A stretch of 64,000 bases of DNA from JACKCB01 sp964452775 (lineage in GTDB: Bacteria > Chloroflexota > Anaerolineae > Promineifilales > Promineifilaceae), in the NCBI GenBank assembly GCA_964452775.1, contig CAYVQP010000007.1, positions 1 to 64,000 of the forward strand, read 5' to 3'. Within the stretch, counting starts at the first letter, position 1. Each line of letters begins with the position of its first letter. This document shows positions 35,560 through 44,213 of the stretch, piece by piece. A program made the position numbers and the translations under genes. The notes below the pieces were generated by a model. It was not told the DNA's origin. It ran no database searches and was given only the letters and a program-made list of their open reading frames with translations.

Positions 35560-37117
35560 GGCTTGCGAACCCGTCATCACCCGTAGGCGCAACTAGGCTT
35601 TCCAGCGCCACCTTTCTCTGGAACGCTTCCTCAAGCAACGGGGCGGCGTTTCGTTCCGCGTCCCACAGTTCGACTGCCGGGAATTCCTCGGCAATCAACG
35701 TCAGTCGAATCATTTCGTCTGTGATGGTAACGGTAATGTCATCAACAATGCCGTTGCGCCCACGTTCGAGGAACTCAGCCATACGCAGGATCGCGCTTAA
35801 GATGAACAGCAGCCGCGCATCGTCATCGCGCAGGATACTGCTGAATGGCTCAATGGTGGGGACGCCCTTGCGATGATATCGGGTCATCAAGGCGATCAGC
35901 GCGATTTCTCGCGGCTCATAGCCAGGCAGGCCGTTATAAGTAATCAGGGCCAGCGAGTGGTGATGGTGGCGATCGTAATTGATCACCGTACCGATATCGT
36001 GCAACAGCGCCGCGGCATCGAGTAGCTCCAACTCCGCGTCGCCGTAACCGTGTAGCGAAGCCAGTCTATGAAACAACCTGCCGGCGAGAAAGCGCACATG
36101 ATTGGCGTGGCGCTTGTCATATCCGTAGTTGCGGGCCATATTGAGCACACCGAACAGGCGCGCGTCCGGGATTATTGGCGACGGCAAGTGTCGCCAGAAG
36201 CGCTCCTGAAATATCCCTTCTCGCAGGCCGCTCATGGAGACGGTAAGCTCGCTCACCTCTAGCTGCTCCATCACCGCTTGCAGCGTAAGCGCTCCGGCCA
36301 GGATGATGTCCGCCCTATCGGAAGACAGGCCGGCAATCCCTTGCCTCTTCCGCACTGACAGCGGCCGCAACTGCTCTATGCTCTTCTGCACCGAGCGCAA
36401 TGTCAGCCGGTAGCCGTGAAGCGTAAACAGAGGGTATGACCGCCGCGCCGCGGAGATGGCTGCCAGGTTTCGAACCGTGCCCCCTAAGCCTGTCAACGGG
36501 CCGGCATCAAGCTCCTTCAACCACTTGACGGCGGCCAAGGAATCCTTTACTATCTCGCGAATCGCCGCGATTTCCGTCGCGGTTGGCGAATCTGACCTGA
36601 TGAAGCGCTCTGTCACCGCCAACGCGCCCAGCGGAAATGACACCCCGCGGACGAAGCGGCCGTTTTCCACCCGGCTGAGCTGCAGACTACCGCCGCCGAT
36701 GTCCAGCACGTGACCGGCGGAAATCGGCACCTCGTTCATCGCTCCTACCGCTCCGTAGTACGCCTCTTCCTCCTCGCTTAGCAGTCGCAGGGATAGGCCC
36801 GTCGCTTGCCGGACAAGCTCAATGAACTCCGCCCCGTTCGAAGCATCGCGCACCGCGCTTGTCGCCGTCGCCAGGATACTATCCACGCCGGTCGAATCAC
36901 AGAAGCGCTTAAAAAGGCGAAGCGTTGATAGCCCGCGCTCCATCGCCTCTTCGCTCATTCCTCCCGGCCCCATGCCCTGCCGCAGCCGGACGACCTCGCG
37001 AATCTCGTCCACCAGCCGGTAAGCAAAGCCGGGTTGCGACTGCATTACGATCAGCCGGGCGGTATTCGAACCGACATCAATGACCGCTACGCGCGTGCTT
37101 TCGCCACTAGATTCCAT
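35540..37117 (-). CDS. Ppx/GppA phosphatase with HD domain
   Basis: This 525-residue protein has an ASKHA-fold phosphatase: AVIDVGSNTARLIVMQ, VLDIGGGSLQLSRV and SFPLGALAVTERF. The C-terminal third is an HD hydrolase-like domain with HANHVRFLAGRLF and LLHDIGTVINYDRHHHHS. Family members hydrolyse polyphosphate or the pentaphosphate alarmone pppGpp. The open frame runs on to 37681, but that part overlaps the sigma-factor gene on the other strand; ATG 37117 (MESSGEST) gives the normal N-terminus. It is divergent from the ECF sigma gene, which may link it to stress control. Confidence 0.92.
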   Translation of the reverse strand: MESSGESTRVAVIDVGSNTARLIVMQSQPGFAYRLVDEIREVVRLRQGMGPGGMSEEAMERGLSTLRLFKRFCDSTGVDSILATATSAVRDASNGAEFIELVRQATGLSLRLLSEEEEAYYGAVGAMNEVPISAGHVLDIGGGSLQLSRVENGRFVRGVSFPLGALAVTERFIRSDSPTATEIAAIREIVKDSLAAVKWLKELDAGPLTGLGGTVRNLAAISAARRSYPLFTLHGYRLTLRSVQKSIEQLRPLSVRKRQGIAGLSSDRADIILAGALTLQAVMEQLEVSELTVSMSGLREGIFQERFWRHLPSPIIPDARLFGVLNMARNYGYDKRHANHVRFLAGRLFHRLASLHGYGDAELELLDAAALLHDIGTVINYDRHHHHSLALITYNGLPGYEPREIALIALMTRYHRKGVPTIEPFSSILRDDDARLLFILSAILRMAEFLERGRNGIVDDITVTITDEMIRLTLIAEEFPAVELWDAERNAAPLLEEAFQRKVALESLVAPTGDDGFASPGDSQT

Positions 37118-37303
37118 CTCAGCCTCACCGGCCCACCGCGTGCCTCTACTTATCCGACCAGGTGACGCCGCATACAATTTCCAGGACGGAAGAAGCGCCG
37201 GCAAGCGCGTCGCCTTGTCACCGGCAGTTCGCCTATCGCGAATTTCCTGTTCGGCAGGGGCAAGTATAACACGCCGAGCGCCGTCGGCATTTCGGCGGCT
37301 ACC

Positions 37304-37333
37304 GGAACCGATTACCGGCGGCCGGTGTATAGT
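37304..37333 (+). promoter_or_regulatory. possible ECF-type or sigma-A promoter of the sigma gene
   Basis: GGAACC (37304-37309) resembles the -35 element of many ECF sigma promoters, and TATAGT (37328-37333) a -10; the 18-base spacer is long. The ATG at 37340 is 7 bases after it, so the message could be leaderless. Autoregulation is a guess. Confidence 0.35.
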
Positions 37334-37339
37334 ATGCAG

Positions 37340-37987
37340 ATGGAGCAGCTTGCGGAAGCAGTACTGGCAGAATCGCCGCGAACGACCGATCTCGATCGCG
37401 CGGCTGAACGCCGGCAGGTGGAAGCTGCTCGCGCCGGCGATGCGGCTGCCTGGGAGGCAATTGTCATGGAGCATCAAACTGCCGTGTTCCGGCTGGCTTA
37501 CCTTTTCCTGGCAGACCGGGCGGAGGCGGAAGACGTCGCCCAGGATGCTTTCATACGCGCGCATGAGCACCTGGACAAGTTCGATCTGCAGCGCACGGTG
37601 CGGCCGTGGTTGCTCAGTATCGCGGCCAATTTGGCCCGCAATCGCCGGCGTAGTCTGGGGCGTTACTGGGCGGCCATACAAAGATACGTTTGGAGTGAAC
37701 CGCTATCCGCCTCAGAATCAGACCATACCCCAGACTTCAATCAGGCTCATGATCTGTGGTTGGCGGTGCGCCGGCTGCGCCCCCCGGAACAAGAGATCAT
37801 CTACTTGCGCTTCTTTCTAAATCTCTCGGTTGATGAGGCGGCCGGAGCTTTGCAAGTGGCCCCGGGAACCGTCAAGTCCCGTCTCAACCGCGCCTTGCAG
37901 CAGTTGCGCGGGGTCATCGCAGCAAATTACCCTGAGCTGATGCCCGCCCGGAGTACTTTTGATCCAGCGGCCGCAGAGGACCTGTAA
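37340..37987 (+). CDS. ECF sigma-70 family factor
   Basis: This 215-residue sigma factor has region 2 (VFRLAYLFLADRAEAEDVAQDAFIRAHEHLDKF with WLLSIAANLARNRRR) and region 4 (LRPPEQEIIYLRFFLNLSVDEAAGALQVAPGTVKSRLNRAL, a clear helix-turn-helix). It directs RNA polymerase to a stress or envelope regulon. GTG 37325 and ATG 37334 are upstream alternatives, but both overlap the TATAGT element. The next gene, a single-pass membrane protein, starts 4 bp after the stop and is the likely anti-sigma partner. Confidence 0.92.
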   Translation: MEQLAEAVLAESPRTTDLDRAAERRQVEAARAGDAAAWEAIVMEHQTAVFRLAYLFLADRAEAEDVAQDAFIRAHEHLDKFDLQRTVRPWLLSIAANLARNRRRSLGRYWAAIQRYVWSEPLSASESDHTPDFNQAHDLWLAVRRLRPPEQEIIYLRFFLNLSVDEAAGALQVAPGTVKSRLNRALQQLRGVIAANYPELMPARSTFDPAAAEDL

Positions 37988-37991
37988 CGCC

Positions 37992-38753
37992 ATGAAGGAC
38001 GGAGACTTCGCCAGGGAGCTTGAGGCCATCGCAGCACGGTTTGTCTATCCGCCGGCGCCGAACCTCGCCGCACGCGAGCGTGATCGACTGCGGCAGGCGA
38101 TGAAGCCTCCCCGAACTCGTACCGCAGTATACCGCTCGCTGGCAGCCGGCGTTGTCATCCTGCTGCTACTCGTTGCTGTGCTCCTGGCAATCCCTCCGGC
38201 CCGGGCTGCGCTTCTGCGCGTGCTGCAGATCGGTATGTTCGAAATTGATGTGGTTGACGAGCCGGCTATTTCGACAGCCATCCTACCGGCATCTACCCCA
38301 TTGTCAGGTTCGTTGACGGATCTGGGAGACCAGACTACCCTGGCGGATGCAGCGAAGGTGTTTCCGTTTCCCCTGATCATGCCGGACTCACTCGGTACGC
38401 CGGACTGGGTCTATGTGCAGCACCTCACGGATCACCCCAGCAAGATTGTCACCCTGGTCTGGAGCGGCGACGACGGCGCACCCGAATCGCAAATAATGCT
38501 TACCTACTTTGGGCTGGAAGGACTGGCGCGTAAGACCGCCGGCGGCGAGCAAGTCAGGGATGTGCGCATCGCCGACCTGCCTGCGGTCTGGGTTGAGGGA
38601 CCCCATGAGTTGAGCCTGCGGAGCCTGGAATCGACAAGCGAACTAATCGTAGAAAACAACGTGCTCATCTGGAGCGACGGGGTCGTGACTTATCGCTTGG
38701 AAGGTGTGTTTGAGCTGGATGAGGCCATCGAGCTGGCGAAGTCACTGCGCTAA
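37992..38753 (+). CDS. putative membrane anti-sigma factor
   Basis: This 253-residue protein has a short cytoplasmic N-terminus (about 1-45), one membrane helix (VVILLLLVAVLLAI) and an outer domain with VFPFPLIMPDSLGTPDWVYV and DGVVTYRLEGVF, reminiscent of DUF4367-type domains. The zinc motif HxxxCxxC of common anti-sigma factors is absent. Its position 4 bp after an ECF sigma gene and its topology suggest it holds the sigma factor at the membrane and senses outside signals. ATG 37992 was chosen; 37959 lies inside the sigma gene. Confidence 0.65.
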   Translation: MKDGDFARELEAIAARFVYPPAPNLAARERDRLRQAMKPPRTRTAVYRSLAAGVVILLLLVAVLLAIPPARAALLRVLQIGMFEIDVVDEPAISTAILPASTPLSGSLTDLGDQTTLADAAKVFPFPLIMPDSLGTPDWVYVQHLTDHPSKIVTLVWSGDDGAPESQIMLTYFGLEGLARKTAGGEQVRDVRIADLPAVWVEGPHELSLRSLESTSELIVENNVLIWSDGVVTYRLEGVFELDEAIELAKSLR

Positions 38754-38784
38754 TCGGGAACCAACTGCCGTTGGGCGGGGTATA

Positions 38785-38812
38785 TTGCGTAGTTGAAGTA
38801 CCTGCATATAGT
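38785..38812 (+). promoter_or_regulatory. promoter for small secreted protein
   Basis: TTGCGT (38785-38790), 16 bases, TATAGT (38807-38812). Confidence 0.5.
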
Positions 38813-38829
38813 CCGGATAGGAGATTCCA

Positions 38830-39414
38830 ATGAAAGCCAGAGCCTTGTTAGTAGTAGCAATACTGTTGGGTCTGTTGATGCTGACGGTGACATCCGCACT
38901 TGCCGGCGGGTGGGCAACCATTCACATTGAGGCGATGCCCGACGCTATTCGGGCAAATGAGCCGTTTACAATTGAGTTCACGGTTTGGCAACATGGGAAC
39001 AAGCCGGTGCATCGAGTTGCATGGGACGGCGGCAAGGTGCTGGAGATCACGCCCAGGATCGAGCTCCGGCATCTGGATACCGGCGAGGCCCTCCGCTTTG
39101 TGGCGGCGCCGATGAAACAGAACGGCCGCTATGCGGTTGAAATGGTGTTGCCCACCGAGGGTCGCTGGGCCTGGACAATGGCCCTTGATCCACTAACCCA
39201 GGAGGGCGAGTTGGCTGCTCTCGCAGTGCAGCCAGCGAGCATGGCCGGCGGCGCGGTTGCCCTGACTGCAGCCGGCGCTTCGGCCTCATCAAGCGGCGCT
39301 GCTTCTCCCGGCTCACCCTTCGTTGCGCTGGTTGCCATTGCGGCGGCTGCGGCCGGCGGGCTTGCCCTCATTGTGTTTGAATGGCGCAATCGGCGGGCGC
39401 CGGCAGCACAATAG
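38830..39414 (+). CDS. exported protein with C-terminal membrane anchor
   Basis: This 194-residue protein has a signal peptide (MKARALLVVAILLGLLML...ALAGGW), an Ig/FixH-like beta domain (about 28-130: IRANEPFTIEFTVWQHGNKPVHRV, then GRWAWTMAL), an Ala/Ser-rich stalk and a final membrane helix with an Arg-rich tail. The pattern resembles YtkA/FixH-like domains, but I cannot name the family. It follows the sigma and anti-sigma genes and could be part of the same envelope-stress unit. AGGAG precedes the ATG. Confidence 0.75.
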   Translation: MKARALLVVAILLGLLMLTVTSALAGGWATIHIEAMPDAIRANEPFTIEFTVWQHGNKPVHRVAWDGGKVLEITPRIELRHLDTGEALRFVAAPMKQNGRYAVEMVLPTEGRWAWTMALDPLTQEGELAALAVQPASMAGGAVALTAAGASASSSGAASPGSPFVALVAIAAAAAGGLALIVFEWRNRRAPAAQ

Positions 39415-39450
39415 TCAGGTCGCCTCACACGGGCGCCCTGACCAACAAGC

Positions 39451-39477
39451 CGGGCTGACCGATCGTTCGGCAGCCCG
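39451..39477. terminator. hairpin between convergent genes
   Basis: CGGGCTG-A-CCGA (39451-39462) pairs with TCGGCAGCCCG (39467-39477), 11 bp with one bulged A and a TCGT loop. It serves the 38830 gene and perhaps the HMG-CoA reductase gene. Confidence 0.6.
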
Positions 39478-39521
39478 ACCCATTAATCACCATTATTGGC
39501 GGTCAATCTCCAAGGGTGATT

Positions 39522-40811
39522 TCACTGACCTCCGTTCAGGTCCCGCAATAGCTCTTCAGCCCGAGCCACGAGGACCTTTCTCTCGGCAACAAGCTGATTT
39601 GCCACTTCCTCAATTTGTGGGCCGGTAGCTCCGGCTGCCAGGGCGACCTGCCGGGCGTGCAGACGCATATGCCCTTGCTGTATGCCCACAGTCGCCAGCG
39701 CCCGCAATGCCGCCAGGTTTTGCGCCAGACCGACCGCCGCCAACAGTTGCGCTAATTCGCCGGCGGACTTCACGTTCAGGACCTTCATGTTGACTTTGGC
39801 CGAGGGGTGCACCCGCGTGGCCCCGCCGACTGTGCCCACAGCCATTGGCAACTTGATTTCCCCGTAGAGATCCCCGGCCCCGTCCACATGCCAATCGGTC
39901 AGCGCGGAATAGCGGCCATGGTAAGCTGCATAGGCGTGCGCCCCGGCTTCGATTGCCCGCCAATCGTTGCCGGTGGCGATTACCACCGCGTCAATCCCGT
40001 TCATGATGCCCTTGTTATGGGTCGCGGCGCGGTAGGGATCGACCACCGCAAATGCATTCGCTTCCGCGATGCGCTGCACCGCTTCCCGCCCGCTGAAATC
40101 CTCGGTGGCCAGTTCCGAAGCCGGCACAGTGACCCTGGCGCTCGCCAGCCGAAAACTCGCCAGATTGGACAGGATGCGCAGATTCGTCCGGCCGCCGGTC
40201 AGTTCGGCGACGCGCGGCGCGATAGCCTCCACCGCCGTGTTCACGGTGTTGGCCCCCATCGCATCTCGCACATCATAGAGCAGGTGAACGATCAGCATGG
40301 GCCCAACCGGCGTCTGTGGAAATGGCCGGAACTCCAGTTCGCGCGCCCCGCCGCCAAGCCGGATAACCAGCTCGTCACAACAATTCGCCAGGTCCAGCAG
40401 TTCCGCCTTATGGGCTTCCAAGGCCGCCACTGCGCTTTCCATATCCGGGAGATCCAACACCTGCAGTTGCCCAATCATGATCGGATCGGTGGCCTGGGTG
40501 TGAAAGCCGCCCCCCGCGCGGATAGCCTTGGCCGCATTGCCAATCGCCGCCACCACGCTGGGTTCTTCCACAACCATAGGGACGAGATAGTCCTTCCCGT
40601 TCACCTGAAAGTTGCAGGCCACCCCGATCGGCAGGGCATAGGTACCGACCACGTTCTCAATCATGTGGTTCGCCTGATGGACGCTCAGCCCGTTGCCCAT
40701 CAACACCTGCTTTTCTTTTTCGTCCAGGCCGGCCCACTCGGCGACCACGTCAGCCCGCTCCTCCACACTGAGCTTGTAAAAACCAGACAGGCGCGACGAT
40801 TTCCCAGTCAT
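39522..40811 (-). CDS. mvaA: hydroxymethylglutaryl-CoA reductase, class II
   Basis: This 429-residue enzyme interconverts HMG-CoA and mevalonate. It has ENVVGTYALPIGVACNF, the catalytic Glu in VVEEPSVVAA, the Lys in HNKGIMNGIDAVV, Asp in ATGNDWRAI, and the His in QGHMRLHARQVA. Sequence and size match the class II (degradative-type) group, which in several bacteria also serves mevalonate synthesis. The upstream frame from 41006 runs over the divergent gene promoter; ATG 40811 with GAGGAGG is the true start. Other mevalonate genes are not in the window. Confidence 0.95.
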   Translation of the reverse strand: MTGKSSRLSGFYKLSVEERADVVAEWAGLDEKEKQVLMGNGLSVHQANHMIENVVGTYALPIGVACNFQVNGKDYLVPMVVEEPSVVAAIGNAAKAIRAGGGFHTQATDPIMIGQLQVLDLPDMESAVAALEAHKAELLDLANCCDELVIRLGGGARELEFRPFPQTPVGPMLIVHLLYDVRDAMGANTVNTAVEAIAPRVAELTGGRTNLRILSNLASFRLASARVTVPASELATEDFSGREAVQRIAEANAFAVVDPYRAATHNKGIMNGIDAVVIATGNDWRAIEAGAHAYAAYHGRYSALTDWHVDGAGDLYGEIKLPMAVGTVGGATRVHPSAKVNMKVLNVKSAGELAQLLAAVGLAQNLAALRALATVGIQQGHMRLHARQVALAAGATGPQIEEVANQLVAERKVLVARAEELLRDLNGGQ

Positions 40812-41020
40812 CCATTCCTCCTCGTGCTGTGTATTCCCGCCTCTGCGGGCGCTATGGTTCCTGATGATGCATCCTACTCTGTAGGAGTGTGGCGATTTTA
40901 GCGCAGCGCGAGAAGATGCCAACACAATTGAAGCCGGCATGGTCGCCGGCGTCGTGCGTGCTATGATCCCGCCGGGCCTTTCCCGCCCATCACTTACACC
41001 ACCCACATAGGGAATGAAGT

Positions 41021-41467
41021 ATGACCAGGGTAATTTTTGAGGAATCCATCTATACTTATCACATTGACTTTGCCGGACATGTGAGCAACATTGTCTACAT
41101 TCAGTGGCTGGAGAATGCCCGGCTACGACTGCTTGAAGCTGCCGGCCTGCCGGCGCACGAGCTGGCCCGAAGCCAGGGACTGGTGGCGATCCTGGCCCGC
41201 ACGGAAATCCGCTATCAATTGCCCTTATACATGGGAGATAGAGTGCGCGTTGAGGTCTGGGTTGCCAGATTGCGGCGCGCCTCCGCCACGCTGGAGATAC
41301 ACTTTTTTCGGGGCGACGAGTTGATCGCTACCGCCCAACAGGATGGGTTGTTTGTGGATGCCCAAACGCAGAAGCCCGCCCGAATTTCGCCGGCCCTCCG
41401 TGATCGCTTCCTGGAGTTCGTGGAGCCGGCGCAGGCTAACCAGGCTCCGACCTCTCGGACCGGGTGA
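41021..41467 (+). CDS. hotdog-fold acyl-CoA thioesterase
   Basis: This 148-residue protein of the 4HBT/YbgC type likely cuts acyl-CoA thioesters. It begins FEESIYTYHIDFAGHVSNIVYIQWLENARLRLLE, the family's active-site Asp (HIDFAGH) plus helix, and continues with TEIRYQLPLYMGDRVRVEVWV. It is divergent from HMG-CoA reductase across 209 bp, which contains a TCCTAC-TCT-GTAGGA inverted repeat (40872-40886). A link to acyl-CoA or mevalonate metabolism is only suggested by position. Confidence 0.88.
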   Translation: MTRVIFEESIYTYHIDFAGHVSNIVYIQWLENARLRLLEAAGLPAHELARSQGLVAILARTEIRYQLPLYMGDRVRVEVWVARLRRASATLEIHFFRGDELIATAQQDGLFVDAQTQKPARISPALRDRFLEFVEPAQANQAPTSRTG

Positions 41468-41525
41468 AGCCCGAGTTACGGGCGACCCGATCCAGAAGGG
41501 TTGCCGGCTCGTTTGACTGCGCTGC

Positions 41526-44018
41526 CTACAACTCCGGTTCCGAGCTTGTCGCAACCGGCGCTACCCCCCAGATTTTCGCAGCGTATTCACGCACCGAACG
41601 ATCCGACGAAAAATAACCGCAACGAGCGCAATTCAGGATCGACATGCGCGCCCATCTTCCGGCGTCCAGGTAGGCTTCCGTAGCGCGATCCTGGCAGGCG
41701 ATGTAGCCGGCATAATCGGCCAGCAGCATGAAAGGGTCGCGAAACAGAAGCTCGTCCACGATAGGCCGGAATAGTTCCTTGTTGCCCTGGGAAAACTCCC
41801 CGCCGGCGATGCTCGCCAGCACTTTCTGCAGTTTAGGGTCTTGCTCGTAGTAATGTTGTGGCGAATATCCCTGCTTGCGCAACTCATTGACTTCATCAAC
41901 GGAAAGGCCAAAGCGGAAGAAGTTCTCCTCTCCTACTCGCTCGCGAATCTCAATATTGGCTCCGTCGAGCGTACCTACCGTTACGGCTCCGTTCAGAGCG
42001 AACTTCATGTTGCCGGTGCCGGACGCCTCCATCCCGGCCAGCGAAATCTGTTCCGAGATATCCGCCGCCGGATAGATGCGTTCGGCCATAGTCACATTGA
42101 AGTTCGGCGGAAAGGATATCAGCAGCCGGCCCGCCACATCCTTATCGCCGTTAACCACGTCGGCCACGCAATTGATTAGCTTGATGATCAACTTCGCCCG
42201 GTGATAGCCCGGCGCCGCCTTGGCCCCAAAGAGAAACAGCCGCGGCGTCGTGGGTGTATCCGGCTCCTGTTTGATGCGTTGGTAGAGGGTGATGATGTGC
42301 AGCACCTTCAGCAACTGGCGCTTGTACTCGTGCAGCCGCTTCACCATGACGTCAAAGATTGCCGCCGGGTCAATTTCCAGCCCGGTTGCCTGCCGCAGGT
42401 AAAGCGCTAACTGCTGTTTGTTCTGCTTCTTTACTCCCTGCCAGGCCTGCTGGAAGCCGGCATCCTCGACGTGTTTCTCGAGTTCGCGCAACTGCTCCAG
42501 GTCGTTGATCCAACCGTCTCCAATGGCCGAGGAAGTCAGCCGGGAGAGATCTGGATTCGCCAATCTAATGAAGCGGCGCGGCGTGACTCCATTGGTGACG
42601 TTTTGAAATCGCTCCGGCCACATGGCGAAGAAGTCGTGCAGCGTCTGTTCCTTCAGCAGCCGCGTGTGCAGCTCAGCGACCCCATTAATCGCGTGGCTGC
42701 CGACACACGCCAAGTGCGCCATCCGCACGGACCGCTCGCCTTCAACGTCGAGAATCGAAATGCGCTTGACCATCTCTTCGTCGCCGGGGAACCGCTGGCG
42801 TACCTGTTCGATGAACCGCCGGTTAATCTCGTAAATAAGTTCCAGGTGCCGGGGAAGCAAGTACTCCAACAGGCTGACCGGCCACTTCTCAAGCGCTTCC
42901 GGCAACAGGGTATGGCAGGTGTAGGCGAAGGTGTGCGTCGTGATCTCCCAGGACTCGTTCCAGCCCAGCCGGTACTCGTCCAACAATATCCGCATCAGTT
43001 CCGGAATTGCGATTACCGGATGGGTATCATTCAGCTGGATGGCTACTTGTTCATGAAGCTTTGTTATGTCCTGGTTCCGCAGGTGGAAGCGGCGAATGAT
43101 GTCCTGCAGTGAGCAGGCAACCAGAAAATACTGCTGCTTCAGGCGTAGTTCTCGTCCCTGCGGTGCTTGGTCATTGGGATAAAGCACCTTGGTAATGTTC
43201 TCGGTGAGCACCTTTTCCGCCACCGCTTCGGCATAATCTCCGATATCAAACAGGTGGAAGTTGAACTCCTCACTGGCCCTGGCCCGCCACAGGCGCAGAA
43301 TGTTGACTGCTTGCACGCCGTAGCCCGGCACAAGGGTATGATAAGGTTCCCCCCGTACGGTAAGTCCCGGCTTCCACTGAACGTGATAGCTGCCGTCGCT
43401 CTGATAAACGTATTCCGTGGACCCGTAATAATGAACCTGCACCATGTCGTCCGGCATGGCGAATTCCCAGGGATTCGCGTGCAGCAGCCATTCGTCCGGC
43501 CTCTCCACCTGCCAGCCGTCCACGAAAGTCTGTTCAAAGATGCCATACTCATAGCGGATGCCATAGCCGGCTGCCGGCAATTCCAGGGTAGCCATCGAAT
43601 CGAGGTAGCATGCCGCCAGACGGCCCAGTCCGCCGTTTCCCAACCCCGGCTCTCGATCGATCTCAAGGAACTCTTGCAGATCCAATCCCTGGGCGGCCAG
43701 GGCCTCGGCAGCTATTTCCGTCAGGCCGGTGTAGAGCAGGTTCTTGGCCAGCTGTTTGCCGGGCAAATACTCCGCCGACAGGTAATAGACGAACTTGGGA
43801 TTCTGCTCATAATGGGCGGCGGTCGTGCTACTCCAGCGCAAAATGAGTTGGTCGCGCACTGTGACGGATAACGCCCAATAGATGTCTCTCCGGCTGGCTG
43901 ACTGTATCGCTGCGCCCCGGCCGTAATACAAGTTTTCAGTCACAGCCCGCATGAACTCGGCGGCGTCCGGCATCTTCAGGGCCCGTTCCCCCCGACCCCA
44001 AGAGCTACTTTCCTGCAT
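41526..44018 (-). CDS. glgP: glycogen phosphorylase
   Basis: This 830-residue GT35 enzyme releases glucose 1-phosphate from glycogen or maltodextrin. It has VYYLSAEYLPGKQL, LGNGGLGRLAACYLDSMATL, YGIRYEYGIFEQ, QLNDTHPVIAIPELMRIL, RFQNVTNGVTPRRFI, VKRLHEYKRQLL and the pyridoxal-phosphate Lys in EASGTGNMKFALNGA. Length and motifs match the classic animal/E. coli type instead of the short variant. GGAG precedes the ATG. Its product would feed the phosphofructokinases elsewhere in the window. Confidence 0.97.
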   Translation of the reverse strand: MQESSSWGRGERALKMPDAAEFMRAVTENLYYGRGAAIQSASRRDIYWALSVTVRDQLILRWSSTTAAHYEQNPKFVYYLSAEYLPGKQLAKNLLYTGLTEIAAEALAAQGLDLQEFLEIDREPGLGNGGLGRLAACYLDSMATLELPAAGYGIRYEYGIFEQTFVDGWQVERPDEWLLHANPWEFAMPDDMVQVHYYGSTEYVYQSDGSYHVQWKPGLTVRGEPYHTLVPGYGVQAVNILRLWRARASEEFNFHLFDIGDYAEAVAEKVLTENITKVLYPNDQAPQGRELRLKQQYFLVACSLQDIIRRFHLRNQDITKLHEQVAIQLNDTHPVIAIPELMRILLDEYRLGWNESWEITTHTFAYTCHTLLPEALEKWPVSLLEYLLPRHLELIYEINRRFIEQVRQRFPGDEEMVKRISILDVEGERSVRMAHLACVGSHAINGVAELHTRLLKEQTLHDFFAMWPERFQNVTNGVTPRRFIRLANPDLSRLTSSAIGDGWINDLEQLRELEKHVEDAGFQQAWQGVKKQNKQQLALYLRQATGLEIDPAAIFDVMVKRLHEYKRQLLKVLHIITLYQRIKQEPDTPTTPRLFLFGAKAAPGYHRAKLIIKLINCVADVVNGDKDVAGRLLISFPPNFNVTMAERIYPAADISEQISLAGMEASGTGNMKFALNGAVTVGTLDGANIEIRERVGEENFFRFGLSVDEVNELRKQGYSPQHYYEQDPKLQKVLASIAGGEFSQGNKELFRPIVDELLFRDPFMLLADYAGYIACQDRATEAYLDAGRWARMSILNCARCGYFSSDRSVREYAAKIWGVAPVATSSEPEL

Positions 44019-44136
44019 AGTTGACTCCAGTTATTGGGTCACAACTTCGGCGACGATAGTCACCCCTAACGCTAGACCTTGCTGCGGATATGATAACAGG
44101 CGAAACGAGGGGGGCAAATGGTGGGCGGACAACAAA

Positions 44137-44166
44137 AAAGGGGTGCGCTGCCGGGCGCACCCCTTT
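44137..44166 (-). terminator. strong intrinsic terminator
   Basis: AAAGGGGTGCGC (44137-44148) and GCGCACCCCTTT (44155-44166) pair perfectly over 12 bp; on the minus strand the stem runs into TTTTTT. It ends the acidic repeat protein gene and isolates glgP. Confidence 0.88.
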
Positions 44167-44213
44167 GCGAGCGCCCAATCAGGGCGCTACCAGCGGGATA
44201 GAGAGAGGTTTAA

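Noticed and set aside
37118..37681. N-terminal extension of the Ppx/GppA frame
   Set aside because: It overlaps the ECF sigma gene on the other strand and lacks protein-like character; the ATG at 37117 gives the normal start.
39807..40901. 364-codon plus-strand open frame
   Set aside because: It is antisense to HMG-CoA reductase and rich in Arg, His and Pro as expected for a shadow frame.
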